64,000 nucleotides of DNA from Aestuariirhabdus sp049985285 (GTDB lineage Bacteria; Pseudomonadota; Gammaproteobacteria; Pseudomonadales; Aestuariirhabdaceae). The stretch covers positions 62,001-126,000 of the forward strand of contig NZ_JBNIEU010000004.1 in NCBI RefSeq assembly GCF_049985285.1, in the 5' to 3' direction. Of this stretch, positions 51,454 through 61,556 are shown in pieces (within the stretch, counting starts at the first letter, position 1; the number at the start of each line of letters is the position of its first letter). A model generated the notes under the pieces. The model was not told where the DNA came from. It ran no database searches and saw only the letters and a program-made list of their open reading frames with translations. Both the position numbers and the translations under genes were made by a program.

Positions 51454-52887
51454 TTAGATCGCTAACGCTCGATTGGATCGCCGCAGTACCTCTTGAAAAC
51501 TCTGGTATTGGATAGGCTCGAGCCCCATGTTACTCACACGGTTATCGGCGTAGACCACGCCAATCACCCTGCGGGCCGTGTAAAGAACGCCGCAAAAACA
51601 CTGCTTTCCTCCGGTCACCGCCTTGGCCTGCTCGGAGTTGTAGAGGTCGCGTAAGCCGACGCTACCGGGAATACCTAGCCACAAGGTCTCGCGGTAGCGC
51701 ATGACATAGTCGAACAGATCATCGATACGCTTAAGAGTGGCCGGTAGCTCTTCGGCATTATCTGCCAATTGACTAAAATGAAGCATCAGGGGCTGCTGTT
51801 CGCGCAGTTGCAAAAACACACCGACCCGTTCGATCCCGGCACCTTGATGAAGAGCCGCCAACAGGGCCTCGGCCAGCTTGTTCAGGTCGACGGTATGCTC
51901 CTGCATTGCAGTAAGACGATCGAGCTGCTCCTTGAACATCTCCTGATCCATCTCCCGCACAGGCGCGCAGCGCTCCTGTAATTTCTCTCGTATACTCTGG
52001 TTATCGGGTACGGGTATCAGCTCGACCAATTTATCTACGCCAAAGCTGCCCACAACATGCATGGCTTCTTCTGCGTTTTTTAACACCATATCCTCAATCT
52101 CTTGCGGCTCCGCCTTGGTGAAAACCGAGATCTCAGCGAGTAACTTCGCAAGCACAGGGTTATCCCACCCCTCCATCGCCGCTCGGCTTACCTTATTACC
52201 AAGAATGACACAGCGTCCAAGTCCTCCCACGCGAGCGGCGGGTGCGAAACTTTGGTTTAGGAGCTCGCTCAGCCCCCAGCTTTTAGCCAGGCCTTCGGTG
52301 AGTTCCGAAAAACTTACGCCTAGCTCTTTTGTAATAATATCCTCAGCACCCTCGGTTTGATGGATTAACTGACTATAAAGCTTGATGCTCACCCGATCCT
52401 TCAGCGCCCAAAAACAGAGCTCTCCGAGGTTATAGAGCAGTGCGGCGATGAACACTTCTTCCTGCTTGCGGCTATTCACATGGGTGGAAATATTCTTCGC
52501 TTGTACGGCCGCATGAAAAGAGAGCGCGAGGCAGTAATAAAGACGATCCGGGGGATTCTCTCCCATCAGCTGCTCGATCACCATCACCGATACACAGAGC
52601 ATCTTCACGGCTTTGAGCCCCAACAGGACTATGGCGCGGCTGACTGTGTTGATGGGTGTTTTACTGGGATTGTAATAGACGGTATTCGCGGCTTTGAGCA
52701 AACTGGCTGTTAACGATGCGTCCTTCATAATGACATCGGCCATCTGTTGGATCGTCGCTAAATCCTGATGATCTGTCAGGGACTCGAACTCGTGCAACAC
52801 CGAAGAGATCGCCGGCATTTTCAGCTCCTCGAACCGCTGCAGCCAGTAGCTCCGCCCCTTTCCATTTTCCGCCAAAGCGTTGCCCAC
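51454..52887 (-). CDS. HDOD-domain signalling protein with C-terminal GAF-like region
   Basis: About 477 residues. The HDOD domain opens with MPAISSVLHEFESL and continues through DASLTASLLKAANTVYYNPSKTPINTVSRAIVLLG to AALLYNLGELCFWA. A central helical linker contains repeated MDQEMFKEQLDRLTAMQEH segments. The C-terminal ~150 residues look GAF-like (ALLAALHQGAGIERVGVFLQL, GVLYTARRVIGVVYADNR). The start is uncertain: GTG at 52887 keeps the conserved NGKGRSYWLQRF lead; the ATG at 52818 has an excellent GAGGAG 6 bases upstream; a TTG at 52974 lies on a likely -10 (TATAAT, complement of 52984-52989). Probably a regulator; output unknown. Confidence 0.8.
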   Translation of the reverse strand: MGNALAENGKGRSYWLQRFEELKMPAISSVLHEFESLTDHQDLATIQQMADVIMKDASLTASLLKAANTVYYNPSKTPINTVSRAIVLLGLKAVKMLCVSVMVIEQLMGENPPDRLYYCLALSFHAAVQAKNISTHVNSRKQEEVFIAALLYNLGELCFWALKDRVSIKLYSQLIHQTEGAEDIITKELGVSFSELTEGLAKSWGLSELLNQSFAPAARVGGLGRCVILGNKVSRAAMEGWDNPVLAKLLAEISVFTKAEPQEIEDMVLKNAEEAMHVVGSFGVDKLVELIPVPDNQSIREKLQERCAPVREMDQEMFKEQLDRLTAMQEHTVDLNKLAEALLAALHQGAGIERVGVFLQLREQQPLMLHFSQLADNAEELPATLKRIDDLFDYVMRYRETLWLGIPGSVGLRDLYNSEQAKAVTGGKQCFCGVLYTARRVIGVVYADNRVSNMGLEPIQYQSFQEVLRRSNRALAI

Positions 52888-53058
52888 CCTAGTCTTGACA
52901 ACGCATCTGCGCCGCTGTCCTTGCGCATCCCGAACCAAACACGGGGAACTTCCCCCGGCGCGGCTCGATAACAAACTGAATTGATTATAAATACTTTATC
53001 GCGATGCTGCTTCCTGTTACGGTAATTCTTTCATATTCCCAACGGAAAACCTGTCGCT

Positions 53059-54921
53059 TTGCTGCCGCACCGAGCCTATGTATGCCTGCGTACCCTGTTA
53101 CTGCTTGCATCTCTGTTTCCCGCCCTTGCCCTGCCCTCCGCGACAACGCTAAGCCACGGCCTTTCCCTTTACGGTCCCCCCAAATACCCCGCAGGCTTTG
53201 ACCATCTGGAGTATGTTAACCCTGACGCCCCCAAGGGAGGCGCAGTCCGCTACATGGCGACAGGTACCTTCGACACCCTCAACCCCTACACGTTAAAAGG
53301 GTTAAGTCCCGTCAACACCCCTGGTTTTTTCCTTTACGCCGTATCGGAGAGCAATGAAACCCTGATGATGGGTACCGATAGCATGAACCGTTCCGGTGAC
53401 GAACCACTCACCGCGTACGGTTTAATCGCCGAACAGATCGAGTATCCAGATGATTTCAGCTGGGTAAGCTTCCATCTTCGCCCGCAGGCCCGCTTTCATG
53501 ACGGCAGCCCTGTGTTGGCCACCGATGTGAAATTCTCCTTCGAGACCCTTGTCAGTCAAGGGCATCCGCGCTTCCGTGCAATCTACAGAAATGTGGGCTC
53601 GGTCGAGGTCACCGGTCCGTTAAGCGTGCGCTTTGAGCTGCTGGGAGACAACCGACGGCGGCTGGCAATCAGCCTGGGTGAACTACCCGTCCTTGCACAG
53701 GCCTACTGGCAGGACCGAGACTTCTCCGCCACCACGATGGAACCGCCACTGGGCAGCGGCCCCTATCGAATTGCCGAGGTTGACCCCGGACGCTCAATCA
53801 CCTTTGAGCGCGTAAAGAACTATTGGGGAGCTGAATTAGGCGTCAATCGCGGTCGCCACAATTTTGATCGGGTCCGCTTTGACTTTTATCGGGATCTCAC
53901 GGTTGCCTTCGAAGCGTTCAAAGCCCAACAATACGACATTCACCTGGAGTACATATCCAAGAACTGGGCCACGGGATACGACTTTATCCAGCGCTCACCC
54001 GGTGCGGTAATCAAGCGCGAAATCCCCCATGGTAATCCCGCCAACGCTCAGGGGTTTGTCTTCAACACCCGCCTCCCACTGTTTGCGGATCGCCGTGTGC
54101 GCGAGGCGCTCACCCTGATGTTCGATTTCGAGTGGATCAACCACTCCCTCTTCCACAACGCCTACCGTCGCAGCAACTCCTACTTTGCCAACAGCGATCT
54201 GGCCAGCAGTGGTGCCCCGTCGACCGCAGAAAAGGAGCTATTGATCCCTTTTCAAGACCTTGACCCGCGTATTCATAGTGAGCCATTTAGCTTGCCCGTC
54301 ACCCGAGGAGACGGCAATCAGCGTCAACAGATGCGAAAAGCACTGCGACTATTGAAAGAGGCCGGGTGGTCGCTGGAGAGCGGCACTTTACGCCACACTG
54401 ACAGCAAACGGCCGTTTCGGTTTGAAGCGTTTATCCGCCAGCAATCAATGAGCAGGGTACTGGTGCCCTACCAGCAAAGCCTGAAAAAGATCGGAATTGA
54501 ACTGGAGATTCGTCTGGTTGACAGTGCCCAGTACAAAAACCGCATGGATAACTTCGACTTCGAAATGACCACCATCGTGCTGGGCCAATCGTTGGCACCA
54601 GGGAATGAACTGCGCCAATACTTCCATTCCGCCAATGCCAGCATCGCAGGAAGCCAAAACTACGCCGGCATCGAAAATCCGGCGGTAGACGCTATGGTCG
54701 ACAAGATAATTGCTGCTGACAGCCGCCAGGAGGTAGAGCTAGCTACACGGGTCCTCGACCGTATTCTTTTATGGCAGTTCTACATGGTCCCGAACTGGTA
54801 TATTGCTTATCATCGTGTAGCCTACTGGAACCGCTTTGGTAATCCGCAGTCTACCTCCCCATACGATCTGGGCCTGAGCACCTGGTGGATCAAGCCCCAA
54901 GCCGCTATCGACAAGGAATAA
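53059..54921 (+). CDS. yejA: extracellular solute-binding protein, YejA-like (first copy)
   Basis: 620 residues from a TTG (no ATG is available); signal peptide residues 1-~27. Family 5 binding protein: HGLSLYGPPKYPAGFDHLEYVNPDAPKGG at the mature start (split ~33-60), ARFHDGSPVLATDVKFSFE (about 148) and GSGPYRIAEVDPGRSITFERVKNYWG (about 230). It matches YejA, the periplasmic component of the Yej peptide ABC importer, known in E. coli to take up microcin C-type peptides. It heads the five-gene operon and is paralogous to the next gene. Confidence 0.9.
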   Translation: MLPHRAYVCLRTLLLLASLFPALALPSATTLSHGLSLYGPPKYPAGFDHLEYVNPDAPKGGAVRYMATGTFDTLNPYTLKGLSPVNTPGFFLYAVSESNETLMMGTDSMNRSGDEPLTAYGLIAEQIEYPDDFSWVSFHLRPQARFHDGSPVLATDVKFSFETLVSQGHPRFRAIYRNVGSVEVTGPLSVRFELLGDNRRRLAISLGELPVLAQAYWQDRDFSATTMEPPLGSGPYRIAEVDPGRSITFERVKNYWGAELGVNRGRHNFDRVRFDFYRDLTVAFEAFKAQQYDIHLEYISKNWATGYDFIQRSPGAVIKREIPHGNPANAQGFVFNTRLPLFADRRVREALTLMFDFEWINHSLFHNAYRRSNSYFANSDLASSGAPSTAEKELLIPFQDLDPRIHSEPFSLPVTRGDGNQRQQMRKALRLLKEAGWSLESGTLRHTDSKRPFRFEAFIRQQSMSRVLVPYQQSLKKIGIELEIRLVDSAQYKNRMDNFDFEMTTIVLGQSLAPGNELRQYFHSANASIAGSQNYAGIENPAVDAMVDKIIAADSRQEVELATRVLDRILLWQFYMVPNWYIAYHRVAYWNRFGNPQSTSPYDLGLSTWWIKPQAAIDKE

Positions 54922-54928
54922 ATCTGCA

Positions 54929-56800
54929 ATGAAACCCACCATCATTTTTCATTCACTATTTGCTTACTTGCTCTTGGTTGTCGCCTTCGCAACCCACGCG
55001 ACTGAAAATACCGACGTGCAGATCAGCCATGGAATAGCGATGCATGGGGCGCCAAAATACAACGAAGACTTTACCCATTTTGATTACGCCAATCCCGATG
55101 CCCCCAAAGGCGGTACACTTCGGCTTGCGGTCATCAGTAGCGGAGGGTTTGACAGCCTTAACCCCTTTATCGTCAAGGGAATATCGGCCGCCGGCATGGG
55201 CTATCTCGGCACCAGCTATCTCTACGAATCCCTCACCTCACGATCCCAGGATGAGGCCTTTACCGAATACGGCCGCATCGCTGAGCGCATCGAATGGCCA
55301 CAAGATCGCTCCTGGGTCACCTTTCATCTGAATCCCAAGGCCCGCTTTCACGACGGTAAAGCCATCACCTCCAGCGATGTTGCTTTCACATTTGACCTGC
55401 TGACCACTCAAGGCCACCCGCTCTACCGAACCTACTACAAGAATGTAAAACAGGTCACCGTCATCGATGAGCGATCCATTCGTTTTGACTTTGAAGCGGG
55501 AGACAACCGCGAGTTGGTACTGATTGTCGGTCAGATGCCCATTCTTCCAAAACACTATTGGGAGGGGCGAGACTTTAACAAGACAGGAATGGAAATGCCT
55601 CTTGGCAGCGGTCCATACCGGATCGAATCGGTCGATGCCGGACGCTCCATTAGCTACCAGCGCGTGGAGGACTATTGGGGCGCAGATTTACCAATTAATC
55701 GAGGTCACTACAACTTTGATGAAATCCGTTTCGATTACTACCGCGACGATACCGTCGCCATTGAGGCTCTTCGCGCCGGCGAGTACGACTACCGGGAAGA
55801 GAACAGCGCACGCAACTGGGCAACACTCTACAGCGGAAAGCGTTTCGATCAGGGATTAATGGTTAAAGAGGCGATCCCGAACAGCAACCCAACAGGGATG
55901 CAGGGGTTTGTTTATAATACGCGACGTGACCTGTTTACAGACGCTCGTGTACGCGAAGCTCTCGCCTACGCTTTTGATTTCGAATGGACCAATAAAAACC
56001 TTTTTTACGGTGCATACACGCGAACTGAAAGTTACTTTTCAAACTCCGAGATGGCATCTAGCGGTTTACCCAGCGAACGAGAAATGGCTCTGCTCACGCG
56101 CTACAAAGATCAGTTACCTCCGAGAGTTTTTACGGAAACCTATCACCCTCCCAAGACCTCCGGTGATGGCAATATTCGGCGCAACCTTGGAAAAGCAATG
56201 CGCTTGCTCAAAGAAGCTGGTTGGGAAATCCGCAACAAACGGCTGACCAATATCAGCAGCGGGAAACACTTTGATTTCGAAATATTGCTGGCCAGTCCCG
56301 CTTTTGAGCGCATTGCACTACCCTTCAAAAAAAACCTGCAGCGCCTTGGCATAAACATGGACGTACGCATGGTCGACACCCAGCAGTACATTCAACGGGT
56401 ACGTAGCTTCGATTTCGATATGATCGTCGGGGGGTTCGGTCAGTCCAGTTCTCCTGGCAATGAACAGCGTGATTTCTGGCACTCCAGCCAGGCCGACCTG
56501 CAGGGCAGCCGAAATCAGATCGGCATCAAAAACCCGGTTATAGATTCCCTTATTGATAACCTGATTAGTGCTCATAGTCGTGAAGAACTGATAACCGCAA
56601 CCCGTGCGCTGGACAGAGTTTTACTGTGGAACTTTTATGTTATTCCAAACTGGCACATAACCAGTGACCGGGTAGCGTACTGGAATAAGTTCGGAAGGCC
56701 CGCCGCCTTACCCAAATACGGAGTCTCCCTCGACACATGGTGGATGGATCCAGACAAAACCACCCGTATCTATAATGCCCAAGCAACTCCGGATAGCTAA
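54929..56800 (+). CDS. yejA: extracellular solute-binding protein, YejA-like (second copy)
   Basis: 623 residues, ATG with AAGGAA about 11 bases upstream, only 7 bp after the first copy. Signal peptide 1-~25. It shares the first copy's blocks throughout: HGIAMHGAPKYNEDFTHFDY, NPDAPKGGTLRL, ARFHDGKAITSSDVAFTFD, GSGPYRIESVDAGRSISYQR and the TWW tail. Roughly half the residues look identical by eye, so it is an old tandem duplication and not a recent one. Two binding proteins feeding one permease would widen the peptide range (inference). Confidence 0.9.
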   Translation: MKPTIIFHSLFAYLLLVVAFATHATENTDVQISHGIAMHGAPKYNEDFTHFDYANPDAPKGGTLRLAVISSGGFDSLNPFIVKGISAAGMGYLGTSYLYESLTSRSQDEAFTEYGRIAERIEWPQDRSWVTFHLNPKARFHDGKAITSSDVAFTFDLLTTQGHPLYRTYYKNVKQVTVIDERSIRFDFEAGDNRELVLIVGQMPILPKHYWEGRDFNKTGMEMPLGSGPYRIESVDAGRSISYQRVEDYWGADLPINRGHYNFDEIRFDYYRDDTVAIEALRAGEYDYREENSARNWATLYSGKRFDQGLMVKEAIPNSNPTGMQGFVYNTRRDLFTDARVREALAYAFDFEWTNKNLFYGAYTRTESYFSNSEMASSGLPSEREMALLTRYKDQLPPRVFTETYHPPKTSGDGNIRRNLGKAMRLLKEAGWEIRNKRLTNISSGKHFDFEILLASPAFERIALPFKKNLQRLGINMDVRMVDTQQYIQRVRSFDFDMIVGGFGQSSSPGNEQRDFWHSSQADLQGSRNQIGIKNPVIDSLIDNLISAHSREELITATRALDRVLLWNFYVIPNWHITSDRVAYWNKFGRPAALPKYGVSLDTWWMDPDKTTRIYNAQATPDS

Positions 56801-56809
56801 GCACCTATT

Positions 56810-57886
56810 ATGTTTGCCTATATTATTCGTCGACTGTTACTGATCATTCCCACACTGTTCGGCATCATGCTGATCAATTTTATTATTATCCAGGCCGCCC
56901 CGGGTGGTCCGGTCGAACAGATGCTGGCAAAGTTACAGGGCATGGAGACCGGTATATCCAGCCGCATGGGAGCCGGTAGCGAGGTCAGCAGCAGCGCTGA
57001 CGGAGGCTACCGTGGTGCCCAGGGGCTGGACCCGCAACTGGTCGAAGATATTAAAAAACTGTACGGATTTGATAAACCTGCCCACGAGCGGTTTTGGCTG
57101 ATGCTTAAAAGTTATCTGGTGCTGGATTTTGGTGACAGCTTCTACCGTGATGAGTCAGTCACCGGACTGATCGCGGAAAAATTACCGGTATCCATATCCC
57201 TTGGCCTGTGGACAACCCTGCTTGTGTATCTGATATCGATCCCTCTGGGGATCAAAAAAGCGGTGCGCCACGGAACCCCGTTTGACGTTGCAACCAGCAC
57301 CCTGATTATCATCGGCTATGCAATCCCCGGATTTCTTTTTGCCATCTTGCTTATCGTTTACTTCGCCGGCGGGAGTTATCTCGACTGGTTTCCCCTAAGG
57401 GGACTGACCTCTCCCGATTTTGACCAAATGGGACCAGTCTCCCAAGTCCTGGACTATCTCTGGCATATGGTTCTTCCAGTAACAGCAATGGTCATAGGAG
57501 GCTTCGCCACTCTCACCATGCTGACCAAAAACTCGTTTCTTGATGAGATCCATAAACAGTATGTACTGACTGCCCGCGCCAAAGGCCTTGGCGAACGGCA
57601 GGTTCTCTATGGGCATGTTTTTCGCAATGCCATGCTATTGATTATTGCCGGATTGCCCGCGGCGCTCATAGGAATTTTCTTCACCAGTTCGCTGCTGATT
57701 GAAGTTATATTTTCATTGGATGGACTCGGACTACTCGGTTTTGAATCGGCTCTGAACCGCGACTATCCGGTGGTATTTGGCACGCTGTTTATCTTTACCC
57801 TGATTGGTTTGTTGCTCAAGCTCGTTGGCGATATTACCTATACCCTGGTCGATCCGAGGATCGACTTTGATAGCCGGGAGGGTTAA
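56810..57886 (+). CDS. yejB: ABC transporter permease YejB
   Basis: 358 residues. MFAYIIRRLLLIIPTLFGIMLINFIIIQAAPGGP is the DppB/OppB-type first helix, followed by a large periplasmic loop (about 40-130), then five helices. The EAA loop that contacts the ATPase is YVLTARAKGLGERQVLYGHVFRNA (split, about 252-275). YejB-specific features are the AAPGGPVEQMLAKLQG region and the length of the first loop. Starts 9 bp after the second yejA. Confidence 0.95.
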   Translation: MFAYIIRRLLLIIPTLFGIMLINFIIIQAAPGGPVEQMLAKLQGMETGISSRMGAGSEVSSSADGGYRGAQGLDPQLVEDIKKLYGFDKPAHERFWLMLKSYLVLDFGDSFYRDESVTGLIAEKLPVSISLGLWTTLLVYLISIPLGIKKAVRHGTPFDVATSTLIIIGYAIPGFLFAILLIVYFAGGSYLDWFPLRGLTSPDFDQMGPVSQVLDYLWHMVLPVTAMVIGGFATLTMLTKNSFLDEIHKQYVLTARAKGLGERQVLYGHVFRNAMLLIIAGLPAALIGIFFTSSLLIEVIFSLDGLGLLGFESALNRDYPVVFGTLFIFTLIGLLLKLVGDITYTLVDPRIDFDSREG

Positions 57887-57889
57887 GTC

Positions 57890-58921
57890 ATGCCTCTGAC
57901 ACTAAGCCCGATCAATCGCCGGCGCTGGCAAATTTTCGTATCCAATAAACGTGGATACGTCTCACTTTGGCTGTTCGGGCTGCTTTTCTTCACCACTCTG
58001 GGTGCAGAGTTCATCGCCAACGATAAACCCCTTATGGTGAGCTACAGCAATCAGTGGTTTTTCCCTGTACTCAAAGCCTACCCCGAGACGCGTTTCGGCG
58101 GTGAATTTGAGACAGAAGCCGACTATCGCGACGAGTACGTCGCGAAGCTTATTAATGCCAAAGGCTGGATGTTATGGCCACCAATCCCTTTTAGTTACGA
58201 CACCATAATTTATAACTTGCCAACGCCTGCGCCAGCCCCACCCAGCCTCGATAACTGGCTAGGGAGTGACGACCAGGCTCGGGACGTTCTGGCTCGGGTT
58301 ATCTACGGTTTTCGAATATCGGTGCTCTTCGCTCTTGCTTTAACCCTCAGCAGCTCAGTTATTGGCGTCGCCGTGGGGGCGATTCAAGGCTACTACGGAG
58401 GAAAAATCGATCTTATTGGGCAGCGCCTGATCGAGGTATTCTCCGGCTTACCCGTGCTCTACCTGCTTATTATCCTATCGAGCTTCATCTCACCCAATTT
58501 TTGGTGGCTACTTGGCATTATGCTGTTATTTAGCTGGATGCAGCTGGTTGACCTGGTTCGGGCGGAATTTTTTCGCGCCCGTAACTTTGAATATGTGCGG
58601 GCGGCAAGGGCTCTGGGGCTCGGCAATAGCGGGATCATATTTCGCCACATACTGCCCAATGCGATGGTCGCAACCCTTACCTTTATGCCGTTTATTCTTA
58701 CCGCCGCGATAACGACCCTGACCTCCCTCGATTTTCTTGGTTTCGGCTTACCCGTCGGCTCCCCCTCACTGGGCGAACTGGTAGCGCAGGGGAAAAACAA
58801 TCTGGGCGCTCCCTGGCTAGGAATCTCCGCCTTTGTCACCCTATCCCTGATGCTGACCCTGCTGGTTTTTATCGGTGAAGCCGCCCGCGATGCATTTGAT
58901 CCAAGGAAGCAGATTGCATGA
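57890..58921 (+). CDS. yejE: ABC transporter permease YejE
   Basis: 343 residues. The long N-terminal extension typical of YejE (PLMVSYSNQWFFPVLKAYPETRFGGEFETEADYRD, about 46-80) precedes GSDDQARDVLARVIYGFRISVLFALA (about 124). The EAA loop is YVRAARALGLGNSGIIFRHILPNA near residue 235. Six helices. Only 3 bp separate it from yejB, and its stop overlaps the yejF start (ATGA). Confidence 0.95.
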   Translation: MPLTLSPINRRRWQIFVSNKRGYVSLWLFGLLFFTTLGAEFIANDKPLMVSYSNQWFFPVLKAYPETRFGGEFETEADYRDEYVAKLINAKGWMLWPPIPFSYDTIIYNLPTPAPAPPSLDNWLGSDDQARDVLARVIYGFRISVLFALALTLSSSVIGVAVGAIQGYYGGKIDLIGQRLIEVFSGLPVLYLLIILSSFISPNFWWLLGIMLLFSWMQLVDLVRAEFFRARNFEYVRAARALGLGNSGIIFRHILPNAMVATLTFMPFILTAAITTLTSLDFLGFGLPVGSPSLGELVAQGKNNLGAPWLGISAFVTLSLMLTLLVFIGEAARDAFDPRKQIA

Positions 58922-60507
58922 GTACTCCCCTTCTTCAGGTGAATAAACTCGCGGTCAGCTTCCGCAGTGGCGACGAGTCGGTGATGGCGGTCGATGAGAT
59001 CAGTTTCTCCCTCAACCGGGGTGAGACCCTTGCGTTGGTAGGAGAAAGCGGTTCAGGGAAATCAGTCACGGCCCACTCCATACTGCAACTTTTACCCTAC
59101 CCGACCGCCCAGCACCCACGAGGCAGTATCTTACTCGATGGTGAGGAACTGGTTGGTGCCAACGAGCCCACCATGCAGCGAATTCGCGGCTGCCGAATTA
59201 GCATTATCTTCCAGGAGCCGATGACCTCCCTGAACCCCCTGCACAGCATCTCCCGGCAGATAGGCGAAGTCATTAACCTGCACCGCGGTGGAGATAAGGC
59301 ATCGATCCAGCGTCGCACCCTGGAACTACTCCAGCTTGTCGGTATCCAGCAGGCCGAGAAACGCTTGCAGGCATACCCCCATGAACTTTCGGGGGGCCAG
59401 CGCCAGCGGGTGATGATCGCTATGGCCCTGGCTAACGAACCGGACCTGTTGATTGCCGACGAGCCCACAACGGCTCTCGATGTTACCGTTCAACAACAGA
59501 TCCTCGATCTCCTGCAAGAGCTCCAAAGCAAGCTTGGAATGGCGATATTACTCATTACCCACGATCTGCACATCGTACGTCGTATCGCAGACCGGGTCTG
59601 TGTGATGCATCAGGGGCGCTGCGTCGAGCAAGCCGACACCGATACTCTATTCGAAACACCAAAAGAGACCTATACCCGACAGCTCATTGGATCAATACCC
59701 TCGGGAGAGGCGCTAGCGCTGACAGGTCCCCCTACACCACTGCTCAATGCCAGGGACGTGCGCGTTTGGTTCCCGATAAAAAAGGGGGTACTGCAACGTA
59801 CGGTGGACCATGTAAAAGCGGTCGACGGCATCTCTTTCGACCTGTCCGCAGGAGAAACCCTGGGGATTGTCGGCGAAAGCGGCTCGGGGAAATCAACCCT
59901 GGGGTTTGCTATTTTGAAACTGGTCGATAGCCGTGGCGATATCCTGTTTGACCAACACCCCATCCATTCGCTGAACCAAAAAGCATTCAGACCCCTGCGC
60001 AAAGCGATGCAGATCGTTTTCCAGGACCCTTTTGGCAGCCTCAATCCGCGTATGTCGATCCGGCAAGTGATCAGCGAAGGTCTCAGTATTCATGGAGTAT
60101 CACCTTCTGACCAGGCGCAGCAAGTCAATGATGCACTACTCGATGTAGGGCTCGACCCCGAAATAGCCCACCGCTATCCCCATGAGTTTTCCGGGGGGCA
60201 ACGCCAGCGCGTCGCCATAGCCCGGGCGCTCGTGTTGCGCCCGCGTCTGATCATTCTGGATGAGCCGACATCTGCACTGGATAGAACGGTACAGATACAG
60301 GTCCTCGAGCTGCTCAAGGCACTGCAGAAAAAACATGGTATCGCCTACGTCTTTATCAGCCACGATCTGGCGGTGGTTAAATCCATAAGCCACAGGGTAT
60401 TGGTCATGCAAGGCGGCAAAGCGGTGGAATATGGCACTGCCCAGCAGGTGTTCAACGCACCCTCGCAGCCCTACACCCGCGAACTGCTGGACGCAGCCCT
60501 CGGGTAG
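58918..60507 (+). CDS. yejF: ABC transporter ATP-binding protein YejF (two fused NBDs)
   Basis: 529 residues with two complete ATPase domains. First: Walker A GESGSGKSVT (about 41), signature LSGGQRQRV (about 158), Walker B LLIADEPT. Second: Walker A GESGSGKSTL (about 320), signature FSGGQRQRV (about 424), Walker B LIILDEPT. This fused arrangement is that of YejF. It powers the YejBE channel from the cytoplasmic face. Last gene of the operon; a weak GGGGCT-AAAT-AGCCCC hairpin follows at 60528-60543. Confidence 0.96.
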   Translation: MSTPLLQVNKLAVSFRSGDESVMAVDEISFSLNRGETLALVGESGSGKSVTAHSILQLLPYPTAQHPRGSILLDGEELVGANEPTMQRIRGCRISIIFQEPMTSLNPLHSISRQIGEVINLHRGGDKASIQRRTLELLQLVGIQQAEKRLQAYPHELSGGQRQRVMIAMALANEPDLLIADEPTTALDVTVQQQILDLLQELQSKLGMAILLITHDLHIVRRIADRVCVMHQGRCVEQADTDTLFETPKETYTRQLIGSIPSGEALALTGPPTPLLNARDVRVWFPIKKGVLQRTVDHVKAVDGISFDLSAGETLGIVGESGSGKSTLGFAILKLVDSRGDILFDQHPIHSLNQKAFRPLRKAMQIVFQDPFGSLNPRMSIRQVISEGLSIHGVSPSDQAQQVNDALLDVGLDPEIAHRYPHEFSGGQRQRVAIARALVLRPRLIILDEPTSALDRTVQIQVLELLKALQKKHGIAYVFISHDLAVVKSISHRVLVMQGGKAVEYGTAQQVFNAPSQPYTRELLDAALG

Positions 60508-60678
60508 GGGCTACTTTCTGATAACGCGGGGCTAAATAGCCCCCTCATCAACACCCTGCGCCGCTCACTTACACAAATACAAACAACCGCCTATCGAACT
60601 ATACAGACCCTTTCTCTATACTCAGACAGTTCAATTACACTATTCGTACAGCACTCGTTTACTACAAAGGAAAACGTC

Positions 60679-61485
60679 ATGGGATTTCTCGCCGGAAAGC
60701 GCGTCCTGATTGTCGGGGTCGCCAGCAAATTATCTATCGCCTCGGGCATTGCAGCCGCCATGCATCGTGAGGGCGCAGAGCTGGCCTTCACCTACCAGAA
60801 TGACAAACTCAAAGGCCGTGTCATCGGCTTTGCTGAAAGCTGGGGCTCCTCCGAGGAGCTCTGCTTCCCTTGCGACGTTGCCAATGATGAAGATATCGTT
60901 AACGTATTCGCAGAACTTGGCAAGAAGTGGGATGGTCTTGACTGCATCGTGCACTCCGTTGGATTTGCACCGGGTGACCAACTCGCTGGCGACTTTGTCG
61001 ATGTCACCAGCCGGGAAGGCTTTCGCATCGCCCACGACATCAGCGCATACAGCTTTGTCGCCCTGGCTCGCGAAGGACGTCAGTTGATGGATGGCCGTAA
61101 CGGTTCGCTCCTGACCCTGAGCTATCTCGGCGCCGAGCGCACCATGCCTAACTACAACGTAATGGGATTAGCCAAGGCGAGTCTTGAGTCCAGCGTCCGC
61201 TACATGGCTCGCAGCCTCGGCCCAGAAGGGATTCGAGTCAATGCCATAAGCGCCGGTCCCATTCGCACACTCGCCGCTTCAGGCATTGCCAGCTTCCGCA
61301 AGATGCTGACCTATAATGCGGCGCAAACCCCACTCAAGCGCAACGTCACCATTGACGAAGTTGGTAACGTTGCCGCCTTCCTTTGTTCCGATCTTGCCAG
61401 TGGCGTCAGCGGCGAAATCACCTATGTTGACGGTGGATTCAACACAACCGCAATGGGCTCCCTCGAAGAACCCGCTAGCGAGTAA
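60679..61485 (+). CDS. fabI: enoyl-ACP reductase FabI
   Basis: 268 residues, ATG with AAAGGA 8 bases upstream. NAD-binding motif GVASKLSIASGIAAAMHREG (about 14-33). Active-site Tyr149 and Tyr159 and Lys166, in YLGAERTMPNYNVMGLAK, are offset by three from E. coli numbering. The inhibitor-site segment FAPGDQL is unaltered, so triclosan sensitivity is expected from sequence. It performs the last reduction of each fatty-acid elongation cycle. Confidence 0.97.
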   Translation: MGFLAGKRVLIVGVASKLSIASGIAAAMHREGAELAFTYQNDKLKGRVIGFAESWGSSEELCFPCDVANDEDIVNVFAELGKKWDGLDCIVHSVGFAPGDQLAGDFVDVTSREGFRIAHDISAYSFVALAREGRQLMDGRNGSLLTLSYLGAERTMPNYNVMGLAKASLESSVRYMARSLGPEGIRVNAISAGPIRTLAASGIASFRKMLTYNAAQTPLKRNVTIDEVGNVAAFLCSDLASGVSGEITYVDGGFNTTAMGSLEEPASE

Positions 61486-61513
61486 GCATTACCCCGGCGC
61501 TCATTTGGCGCGC

Positions 61514-61546
61514 AATAAAAAAGGCCGCTTCGCGGCCTTTTTTATT
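61514..61546. terminator. bidirectional fabI/ppiD terminator
   Basis: Perfect 15-bp stem: AATAAAAAAGGCCGC (61514-61528), loop TTC, complement (61532-61546), between convergent genes. Confidence 0.95.
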
Positions 61547-61556
61547 CGTACGTGAA

